64,000 nt of DNA from Ascidia mentula (Eukaryota > Chordata > Ascidiacea > Phlebobranchia > Ascidiidae), in NCBI GenBank assembly GCA_947561715.1, contig OX387201.1:4296001-4360000 (forward strand). The letters are read 5' to 3'. The notes beneath the pieces are model-generated. The model was not told where the DNA came from, did not search any database, and saw nothing but the letters and a program-made list of their open reading frames with translations. Both the position numbers and the translations under genes were made by a program. Within the stretch, counting starts at the first letter, position 1; each line of letters begins with the position of its first letter. Of this stretch, positions 43,101-55,100 are shown piece after piece.

Positions 43101-46100
43101 ACCAGAATAGGTGAGCGCTGTGAGTACTTGGACAGCTGCTGTGCTTGGCAGCTCCTGGCAGTTCTAGCGTGTCTGTTAGGGGTGGATCGTCGTGGAGATG
43201 CAGTTTTAAGCGACTGCGTGGGTTTTTTACGCCCTAGCGAGGCGAAATAACCTTCGATGTCCAGGTCAAGTTTCGACATGTCTTCGCGCAGTATGTCCGC
43301 CTTGTTTAACCCGTCCTCGTCTCTTCGCTTGTTGTTCTTCTTTGTCAACGGCTTGTCCTTGTAGAACTGGTCGTAGCTCACGTAATCGTCCTCCGATTCG
43401 CACCCAGATTGCACGTTCAGGTACAACGGGGCGCTTGTGTTGCCGTACGCGTTATCCTGCGTCCCCCCGCACCCCTTTCTAGTGCTCGACTGTGTGACTG
43501 TAATCCTCGGTACATCCTGCTTTCTCCTCACATCCGGACTTACTGACGGAGTGACTGTTCTAACATCCATATACGTGAGGTTGGTCGCAGTCGCTCCACC
43601 GCCGCTTTCCTCTTGGTAACAAGCGAAGGGACTGCCAGCATTGGTGTACAGCCAGGAAGATCGCTTTCTACTATCATCGTTGGAGTGGATGGCGCTTTCC
43701 ACACACGCGTTAAGAAAGTCCGTACTCTTGGATACGGAGAGCTGCCTGCTGACGGGCTTGCTCTCATTTTGGTAAATATGTTCCTTGTTGCACGACGGAC
43801 GATTGGTCTTCGCCACCTTTATTTGGTCTGTTGTTGCAGCCGTTGTGTTAACGGGGGTGGCTGTGAGAGTATTATCCGCGGACTCCGTATCCGGAGTACT
43901 TGGGTTTGATTTTTTTTTCGAAACACTGCGGTCAATATTCTTGGCTGGGGATTTCGCGGGTGATACACGTTTCGATTTGACGCAGAATTCCTCTGGGGGA
44001 CTTGGGAACTGAAATGACTCCAACGAGCCGAGATCGTCCACGGATGGACGGGGCGCGGGTGAAGGAAGGGAAAACACCTCGTCCGCGAACGTTTCGCCTT
44101 CGGTGCTGATCACGGCTAAATGATCCTTGTCCAATTCGAACTTACACTGGTCGCCCAAGCTCGTAGTCCTGCGCTGCGGCGATGGCGTTTTTTTCTTGCC
44201 GCCTTTACCGCCTGCAAAACGCGGGGACGAAAGCGGCGAGAGCATCGATAACTTCTTGGCCTTCTTTCGCAGCATACGCGACAGTCTGGCTGGACTGGCT
44301 ATGGTGTGGTAATGGCCGAAGTCCGGCATTGGGTGGATGGGCACGGCGATGTGTTCCACCGATTTGTGGTGCTCCTTGTGTTGTAAGGAGTTTGTGGAGA
44401 GGGAGAGGTTACGTCGGCGGATAATCTCGTTTTGGTTGCGCAAGTTCGTGTCACTCAGGTCGGTCTGCGATTGCCTGTCCTCGGAAGGGCGTCTAGCAGG
44501 GATGGCGCCGGTCTGTACGGCAACCTCTTCACTGCAGATGATGTCCGCTAAACCTTTGGTGGTTTTAACTCCTTTTTTCTCCAACGCGGCCAAGCGCATT
44601 TTGAAACTCGTGCGCGGGAATTCGGCCAGTTCGGTTTTTACTTTCATGTAATCTTTGTATTCGGGCCAGACGATTTTCTCCGGGGCCGCGGAAGACTTCT
44701 GCGCCTGTTTTTCCTCTTCCTCCTGCTCCTGCTTAACAGGCTCCTCCAACATATCAAAGCTAGACACGGGTTCCTCATCCGACAGAGAGTCTCTCCTCTC
44801 TAACTTCTCGCATCCAAAACCGATCATTGCATCAATGTCAGTTATTGGATCAGGCTCCATGCTCTTCCGAACGGATGCATAATTGCTCTTCCTCCTGAAG
44901 GATTGCCGCAAAAGGGTCCAACCTCCTTTACCTCTGTCAGGTGTTCTCCGCACCACATTCCTGTAGTCCAACGAGAGGCTCTGATTGGTTTCCTCGCAAC
45001 GACAGCCGTACTTTTTTATAGGCGTTGATTTGTGGTTTCGCTGGCACCACTTCTGCACATCATCACCGAGCTGAAGCGATTCCGAGTCGCTTTCCTTGGT
45101 AGGGCTTTCGGCAACAACGCTACAATCCTCGGCAGTGGGCGTCGAAGCGCGACTGCGCGTGTCCCACAGGTCGTAGATACTCACACGCTCAAAAACGCTT
45201 TGGCCACGCAAAGGTAAAGAGTTGGTCTTGCCACCGTCCTCCGGGCTTTCGGTTACAGGGGCAGCGGCGGCTTTGCTTTTTTCAGCCGACTTTCTGTACG
45301 CCTCCATGGCACGCTTGTAATGCTTCCACTGGCGCAGAGAGCGGTTGGAGTCAGTTTCGGGCGTTTCGTCGCAGTCGGTGTCGGTCCGCATGCTTCGACT
45401 GCTGAGGACAGAGGAAGACCTCGACCTTGGCGAGTCCAATACCCCGCTGTGGCTTTGACTTCTATTTCGTAGTAACTCGTTATGTAGGGATTCCCCGGCC
45501 GGTAGAGTACCGGAGTTCAGGGTTTTCCGAATGGGCGTCACTTTGTCCTCCGGGGCTTCATCTTTGGCGAAGTTCTTGATTGCGCCGAGGGTGTAAGCTC
45601 TGCGCATGGCGCGAGCGGGAAAGGCATCTTCCAAACTGGCCAGCTGGTCTTCCTCCTGCTGTTTTGGGCTACACATTTCGTCGCTTGCTTCAAACAAGTG
45701 CACGATCTGCAGCACGCCGTGTTTCGCCGTCTGCTTTTTTACTGAGAGTTTCGTCGAGCGTCGACGAATCCACTTTCCAGTGGCTGAGCTGGGCCTCGAA
45801 CCGTCGCCCCATCGACCCCCGCCGCTTGACAAGCGTCGTCTGGTCCTGACTGGAGTCGCTTTAGTACTGTTTATGACGTCACAAAGGGGCGGTGGCGAGC
45901 GCTTACTGATCTTGACCGGGATATCGACAGCAGGCGGGAAACTTGGAAGCAACGAGAGATCGCGTGGCCTTGCCGCACGGGATTTTTTCTCCAAAGCATC
46001 TTCAATGTCAGAGAGACTGTAATCCGAACCACCACGGTCTTCGTCATCACTTATTGTACTGCAATCGTCAAAGTCGCTTTCACGCAGATATCGCGCGTCG

Positions 46101-49100
46101 TAGCCATTATCAAGCACAGCCGGCGCCACAGACGTGGCCATGTCAGAAGTTTGTGACTACGAACTCTAAGGTATTAACAACTAACACAACTGTTGCAGCA
46201 GTTGTGATGAGCTAGCAACAGAAACAAACAAACAATCTCGTTGTAAATCTATTCAATACTTGACAAATCATTTCCTTAAACGTTTAGGCACAAACGCATT
46301 TTCTTAAACATTTGGCCACTTCACCTGGAAATAAACTTCTCACTTCCTACAAAGCACTGGATTTCACACCCAACTGTTTGATACTAAATATACACACGTA
46401 GTGGCAAGCCAACACGGTCTAAAATCGTTGCAACACTGCAGCACGGTCCAAAACAAATTGGCATCGAATAAAACACGTATCTCAGCCTTCTCGCGTGCAA
46501 AACACCACTAGCGCCGGCCAAAACGAGCACCTGCACTTCTACAGGAACCACGATACCAGCAATGCGCAGCAACAACCGGTCACGCCTTTCCAGGCACTCG
46601 CGTCAGTTGAGCCAGTGACCGAGCTTTGGCATCGAGCAGATTGGAATCAACCACGAGAGGATGTAGAACCTCTCAGTTCGTGACCGGGCCCGCATCGTGG
46701 ATGTGCCACGACGTGGACGTCATTGCGAATTCCGACTGATTAATGGCACTAACGCCTTATGTTACGTCACGCCGTGCAAAAAAACGATTGTTTGCGTAAT
46801 TCTCTGGGCCATATTTAGGTTTTCGGGGCGCGGCCGGCTGGGGCAGACAGGTTTTTTTTTTGTTTGGGAAAAGGACAGCCGCCGGACGGGTTACGTAGGA
46901 CGTTGTTGTGGCGTCACTGAGCCACGATGTGAGCTGTTTCTTTTTCGTTGCTGCAGCAAGAACTTCTCGTCACCTTTTGACCGACCTTATATAACCGCAA
47001 GCCAAACAAAAAAAATCATTTGGCACGTTTATAACCACACCACATAGAATGGTAAACAAAAGGTTAAACACTATTCGGTATGATCTATGAGCGAATCAAC
47101 TGATAAGTTCCGGGAACGAAATTATCCAGAATCCGACGCAATTAGAAAATCGACTGATTAACGGAAGGAAGTTTGAGAGTTGATTTTGGCGACGTCTCAG
47201 GGATTTCGTCCAACAACAATTAAGTTGTGTTTTCTGGATGACCTAATCCCATATTTACTTGCGCAGAAAGGTTTCGGGATGACCTTGCAACGAAAACATA
47301 TGCTCGCCTAAGCACCTTAACCGAACAACCTTTTTACCAGATTTTGCGCTTTAGCAACTGGAGACCATCCACAAAAATTCCTTTAAACACGCGGACGACA
47401 CGTTCGATGCTCAACTGTAAATCTCCTTGACCTAACAGTGAACAAGTCTAAGAAACGCGTCCAGATGCAGCGCCTCCGCAGTTGTGCTTTGCGACAAAGC
47501 AGTGTAAATCGTCGTGTTCCCTATTTAAACCACGAGAGAAGGGAAAAGCGTCATTGGATCGCCACCACAATCGAGCAATAGAAAAGGCTTCATTTCCTGA
47601 ACGAGGTGGAGACGTAGATGAACAGAGAGACCACCAATACATGCGTTCTATATTGGTTTCCACTGAATGGAGTTGGATAATTTTCGTGTCAACTTAAAGC
47701 GCCCTGAATTTCACATATGCATTGCCAGTAAACGGGGTCGGAGGAAAACGTATTAATGACGCAGGGGGTTGGGGGTGTTTTTTTGGCCAGGATTGCGATA
47801 ACAGTGTTCAAACGGTGAATTTATATCTGATTTATGTCAAAATTATATATTCCATGATACGTGCTTAGGTCTCGAGTTTTACACTCTATCGATTTACGCA
47901 AAGACGTGTCGATAATTTACATTCGTGCCAACATTCCTTATTTTTACTCTCCGTTCCAAAAAATCGGCGCCAAAGAAGGTGGTAATTGGTTCGTTCCACC
48001 AACGAGCGTACATTAATCAACGCACCATCGACAGCCGACCCCCAGTCGGTGGAAAAACGGCATCGAGCAGCAATTTTAACTGCCTTCCAGACTCGTTAGG
48101 CGCCAATGGAAATCATTAACATTTGAGCCATGCCTTGAAAAAGGAAATACAGAAATGCCGCAATAATTTAGACAACTTATATGCAAATGACCCTTGTATA
48201 TACTGGACGGTTGTTCAAAATAAACGTTTTCGAAATGCCACACATTCCAATTCATTTATTTCAGCTTCTACCGTATAATAATAATAATAATAATAATTTT
48301 ATTTTTCCCGTCGTGATAGCAGTGTAATGCGCTGTAAACATGTGCAGTGAACTGACGAGAACCGAACAGCTTTGAACCGTAGGCGGTTATCGAGAAGCTG
48401 CCGGGAGAAGGTGGAGGTATACATAAGTCGATACCGCCAGAATACATAAAAACAAATCTGTGCCCAAAATACTACCGCACGACTAACGATGCACAGACTC
48501 CTTCATCACTACGTTTCTTGGTTTATAAACTCACTCCTGTGATATGAAGAAAATTCCCAAAGTTAATCGTTAAAAAAAAGCGTTCGCAATTTAACATAAC
48601 ATCTGGTTAAAGTGTCATCACACCCAGAGCTGAATGAAAGCCAACTTTACCTAAGTTTCGTTGTTTTGTAAGTAGAGGTAAACTAACACGAGTATAAAAT
48701 ACATTTCAGTCAGCGCATGCCCACAAAGTTTTTGCATTAGGATAATAATTGCAATCTAATTAGGTCCGTTATCTTCTTGCAATCACCTAAAACACATCTT
48801 AACCCTTTCTGCGACTGCAAGACTTTCAAAACAAACTCGCAATATTGCATTCATCTCAATTCTGCGCAGTCATTCGATCTCTGTACACACAACGCGGTGA
48901 ACTGGCTCAACTGGCCTCAGCTGGCAGCAATTAAGCAGGGATCCGCACGCACGCAATTTTTCAGGCGCACAAAACAATGTAGAAAGCGACTTCGTCGAAA
49001 TACGGCCCTCGGCCCCCATTCGCCGAACTCGCAGAGATTGGTCAAAAAAACTTCCGGCAATTAACCCCCGTTACATTCGAAGCCACTCTTACTCATCGCG

Positions 49101-52100
49101 GTTTGAGTGAGTCATTAAACAGTTGCAAAACTACTATATGATGAATTGTAATAAATGAAAGCGATGTTGCCTGCTAGGGCTATAGATGATTATGATGTTG
49201 TTGTTGTCGTGGTCACAGGGCTGTTGTGAAGCACTGCACACGCTACATTCTTCTGTAGAACGTACGAGACCGGAGGTGATGACCAACGGAACAGTTAATG
49301 ACACTTCCGTTGACACACACTGTTGCGCACGAAAGGTCGAGGGCATTGTACATAAAAAGTTGTTTTCGTGTACAACAAAGAAACGAAAATAGCAGGTTGT
49401 GGTCTTTACTGTTTTACCCTTTTTAAATAATTGTCCCAAAATGGTTCGTGGCAAGACATTTGGGCAAATGATGAATAAATTTAGTGTCCAAACCCCAACC
49501 TTCCGTCTATGTTGGGTACAATGGGCTAACGGAAATGAAATTCACACTAAGATATTAGGAGTCGCACACTAAGATAGGACTAACTATTACGTTGGACGTT
49601 GACTGCAACTACTGATATTTGTAAATAGTAAATCCTACATCTTAAAATGTCGCTGGTTTTGATTGTGTGCATTCGAATACCATAAGCCGGGCCAAACATA
49701 CCCACACAAGGAGGCAATTTTGTACAGGTCGCCTGGGTGTACAGCGTGGGCTTCCATGACCGACCTGAATAAAACGCAAGTCGCGAGGGTTCGAACCTGC
49801 AGTTCCAAGCCACGGGAGTGACGCACGAACATCGAATCGAAACGAGGGTTGAATTGAAATGTTAAGTGGTGCCGAGGGAGTGTGAATCGGTGGTGTGCAG
49901 TGCGAATTGGTGTTGATTCATTTCGGGTGGTTTACTGGTCAAAATCACGGGTCGCCGAATTATTTTTAGAATTTCTTAAAGAGTCTGGACTTGTCCGACG
50001 TCTGCGGGTGAAATAGTGGCGCCAATTTGAACGTTACATTATTTTTAGTGCCTGTTGCGCCAGCACTTGGCGTTTCTTCACTCGTTGCGTTGGTAATGCA
50101 ATAAAAATTTGGGATTTTACACTCACAAACGTCTATCCCTGCAAAGCTAATAAACTACTTAAAAGCAAATAAACTTCTGAGCTTAACGTGTTGTCGTAGG
50201 CTGGCAATTCAGTGGTTTAAATTCTGAAAGTAGCAAAAAAAACAATCACAAAACAAGCCACAACGTTCTCCTATCATAAACTGTGGCTTAATAATTCCCA
50301 CACACGACTGAGCAACTCAATCACAATTTTAGTTCTAACTCAAGACTGGTCCCCACTTGAACAAAAAAAACATTTCTTACAGAAAAATACAACACCATCT
50401 AGTTTCCAAACACAACATATATATAAAAATTCAACCTAACGCTGGAAAACGCTATACGATGTTTCAATCACACAAGTTATGACAGAAACGACGTGGGTTC
50501 GGAACTACAGACCTCCGAACATTAAACGACTCTGAATCGTTGACAGACGAAACGAGGAGGTTTTGATTTCCCGAGCAACACCAACTGTAAACACAAAACG
50601 AGTCGTCGCGATGAGTAGTGTGCGCAAACCGACCCACATCTCCTAATATTCGTTTCCGCTTCAGCCGAGACTGCCAAGAAACTTTTTGTAAACAAACACC
50701 GAATTTGTTGAGGCTGTTGACCGCTTGCGTTTCTTAACTAAACGAATCCAACTGATATAAACTCAGCTCTGAGGTGTGGAAATTGGCATGATTACATTTT
50801 TGCGTTAAATTACAAGCGAAACATAAACAGCCGCACGGGCGACTAAATGTTTTAGATTGTAAATAAATATTAACCCAAAGACCGCAGTTGTTCAAGACTA
50901 TTTACATTTATTCATTAAATATTGCTGACATAACCTCAACTCCAGGTTGAAAAAAAAATAGTGGAATACCTAAAATTCCAACGGTAAACTATATGCAAAA
51001 CATATATAGGCGTAGCTGTAGAAGCAAACAATGCGTCTTAGATTGTGAACAAATTAGAAAAGTTTTTTACAATCAATTAAAAGACCCTGAAACCGGCACC
51101 CACCACCACACAATTTCATAAAATCTAGCCTGCATTTAGAAAATGAGGACCGCGCCTAACGCCTGCATCCAAATAAGACGAACACTCGGTTTTGCCCGAA
51201 AAAAACATTGTCGATCGCGGCGAACGCGCAAGGCACACCGGAAGTAATTGTCCTATCACAATTCAACTGCACTGTGACGTCACAATGGGAACGAGTCGCC
51301 GCCGGATGTGGCAAATCTACCGGCTTGTGACATGGGTCTCTCTTGCTGTTTCACGATTTTGCCACCATTAATATTAGAGCAAAAAGGGCAAATTTGCAAA
51401 CACGGTATAGCGTATCAAGTACACAAGATCAAAGGTCGGCAACCTTCGGGACCTTTTTGCACTAACTTGAACAAAAAAAACGTCGAAAAACGTACGAATT
51501 TGTTTATCAAAATGAAATTTCCTCTCTGTGGAGTCAGAACTAAGAAAAGAGTAAATTTCTGGATTTTTGATGACTTTGACATATTTAATCAGTCATTTTC
51601 CCGACAGTGCTAACACCTCACAACTAGTCTGTTAGATTCACATTAATATTTTAAATTTTCTGGTTAAAAACGGAGACTTCAAACAAACTAGACACCACAA
51701 AAACAATTCAGGAATTTGTTAACATAACTTGGTATCAGCCTGGATTTAATTAGTTTAATATTAGAGTCGCTGAACACTGCTTAACTCCACATTGACACCT
51801 AGAGGATAATATGCGGTTGCTCGGAATGCAAATTTTCACCTTTTTTCGCCAGGCTTTCGTAAGTGCAACCTTTCACAAACTTTTCTTTCAGGAAATTATT
51901 TGAGTTTGTTGTGGCTGTGAACACAAGAGTTTAATATAAGTGGATTATATGCTGTTTTGGAGGAATAGCCTGCTCGTTTCGCATGAAGGTACAAGAACGG
52001 CGGATAGCTAGGTGTGGAAATGAGTTCGTAACGCGGGGGTATAGAGTGACGTTGTTTGTTTCGTCTTTGGCAAAGGACGATTTCATTAATTCAAAAGATT

Positions 52101-55100
52101 ACACGGATTGTTGCAGTCTCGAAACAACTGGAAATGGAAGGGAATGTTTAAATGACCAAAACTAAATCAACGGCGCCACCCAGCGACAAAAGTAAAAACC
52201 CCAAACATCCCGTTGTCTTTGCAACAAATACACCAACGGAGCGGAGAAAGTTTAATGGCCATCTCACCACACGATGTGCATGGATATACTGCCGGCTATT
52301 GTTGGACCATAGAAAATTCTTGTATTCTCATATCCGGAATCGTGGGACACGTGTAACTCTGTGATTGGTTGGACCGGGAAAAACGTGCCGTGGGGTGACT
52401 GTCGGGGATTTGTTTAGCCACTGTAGGCAAGTTGATCGACATAAAAGGGTCTAAACGCTATATACGAAAACAGGGGGCGGAATGGTTTCACTGGTTTGAT
52501 TAAAATAGACTTGAACGTGATTCAAAAACGTCACTCCCTTTTTAGACGAGAGGTATAAAATTGGGTTAATTATCTTGCCTCGCATTGAAAACACCCTAGA
52601 CCCTAGTTGTAATGCAACACCCCGTGGCACAAATAGCGAATCATAACACACGTGGGAGGGAGATACTGGAAAAAACCAAACTCTCAAAGCATAAACAGTT
52701 GACATACCACGCAGCACCAGCACCTTTAGACGACCCTTTAAATAGAGGAACAACAGGGGGGGGGGGCTAATAGGGACATATATTTACATATTTTATGATG
52801 CATGATAGGTTCAGACATCGGTGAGAACACTCGGCTTTTCAGCTAATGGGGGACGATGGCTGTTCAGGAGGAAGTACACTGTCTGTGAGCACACTCCCAT
52901 GAAAGGTTCAAGACGTTTTTCTGCATTACACATCGCACGCTTACAGCCAAAAGCAACACAGTTTTAACAATGAATTTTAAACGTCCGTACGATCACGCAC
53001 TGTGGTTGGATTAATAAAACCGAAACGGCAAACAGGAAACGCATACCCGTCGGGTCCGTTGTTAATGATGCGGAAAAATAACACAGCGGTTGTATTTAGA
53101 CAACAAAGAGGGGGTAGTACGTATATTCCCGCAAGCCGAGACAGGTCGCCGCTCAAACGCTCGTGCTGCCAGAAAACATCCCTAATCTTTTAATAGGGGA
53201 CAAGGAAACAATCCCACAGCCCACCCTGTGATGAAGGAACACACACTACTTTTGACGATTCAAACCACCATGTTATGAATTCCAATATTGCGAAACAATG
53301 TAAGCCGTTAGTTCGTCGCAAAACTAAACCAAACTTATTTGTGAGCTATACCGTGAAGAACGCATGTAGCGAGCCAAGTAAATTCCTCTATGGGTAATTC
53401 AATTAGCACTTGTGTGGACTAGAGGGCTCCATCCGACCTCTCCCAGATGTTTGAATCCGTGAAACACGTAAAATCGACCAGTGATATCAATGCATTCCGT
53501 GTTGTTATTTGTTACAAAACGTGGAAGCTCTAGCTTTCATGACCTAAAAACTGTCAAAAGTGCCGCAAGTACATGGACGCGAAAAGCCCTATAACCAACC
53601 AACGGGTAGAGACAACAAGTGCTATAATGAACTGGGTTACCACATCCTGATTTTTTGTACGATTTGTGGTATTTTTATATTAATTTTTTCAGCCCAATAC
53701 GTAAATCATAACACTATTAAGTGGTGGCCTACTGCGTCATCGCAAGGCAGGTAGGTTTTCATGGTTTGGTCAGTTGGTAATCCACGGTTTGCAATCCAAA
53801 CAGGTAAAGTTGGTAATCGTATAAACTGCAAATTGATGCGCCGGAAATAATTACAAACGGCTTTTTATGCAAATATCACGCGACATTAACGCGCGCACGC
53901 TTCTGTTAATTACGTAGGCAAGTTCATGACAACTGATTGGGTCGCCACGTACAGCACTGATTAATTGATACAAAAATCGAATAGTTCCAGGAACTAACTG
54001 GTCTCGATAATGCGTACTGTCTAACATAGCAGCCATACCGTTGACGTAACAGCGTAAACCTCACACGTCTATAAACAAATACGCAGGTATCCACGGATGA
54101 AACATACTGTGATGAAGGGTTTGTTAATATAACGGGGGGAAATCTATCAACTGTGCCCTATTTAGGTGGTAGCTTAACGCTCTAACAGACTTTTAAGCAC
54201 ATGCTGTGTTCGGCATGGTTATAGGCTTAGGTGTTAAATGGAGCGTGGTGTTTTTGTTGATTGTGCTTGCTTTGTCTTACTTGAACTAGTGCAGGCTTGG
54301 TTAGGGTTCTTTCAGAGGACAAAAAAAGAATGTTTTGGTTCAAAAAACGATATAACACAACTACGTTAACCCGACCTCGAAATTGCAAATATTGTATTTT
54401 GCTTATACCAAGCATAACCATTTCAGGAAAGTACATTTTGAAAAACCAAAAAATTGCACCAAACACTATTGTAAAGTGGGCACCAACGCCATTCCAATCC
54501 CAAAATTGCCTGAACAGGCGCAGAGCAACCTATAGAGCAAAGATAAAAGCCGACCACTTGATACATCGTAAACTTCACTTGGTCACTCACAGGACAGTCC
54601 GACGCAGACCGCTTCCTCAATCACGCTCAATGTAAACACACGCCGTCACTTCAAAGCGAAGCAACTTTACAAGCAAACGGGAAAGGAATCCTGCCGAACC
54701 ACTACTGGCAACAGGGGTTTAGAATGCCCCAGATATGCGCGTTTGAGCACGTATAGGATAAGTCGTAGGGACGTTGCACAAGAAGCAGCATACGACCGTT
54801 TCCTTGTTGACAGCATGCATGGAGTCAGCGGATGCTGGTAAAGCATTGTAAGACATGGTGACGCCTATATCATGGAATAAGAACGCTTTTTTTAAAGCCC
54901 GGCACGTAAGCTTTGATGGAACGATTCTTTTGCCGTGTAACAATGTACTCCACGTACCTGCACTGATGATAACTTAGGGCGCGACTGAAGGTTGGATACG
55001 CAACTCATTCGGCAGTGGCAATGGTGTATTAAGGAAATATTTGTCTGTAGTTGCGCACGCGGACAGCACGCTGACCAACAAACCACAACACTTGGAGCCA

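Noticed and set aside
42666-46022. Plus-strand ORFs of 60-138 codons opposite the 1193-codon ORF
   Set aside because: Antisense shadows of the long minus-strand frame.
49134-49454. 106-codon ORF in WASP intron 4
   Set aside because: Low complexity and no similarity to a known family.
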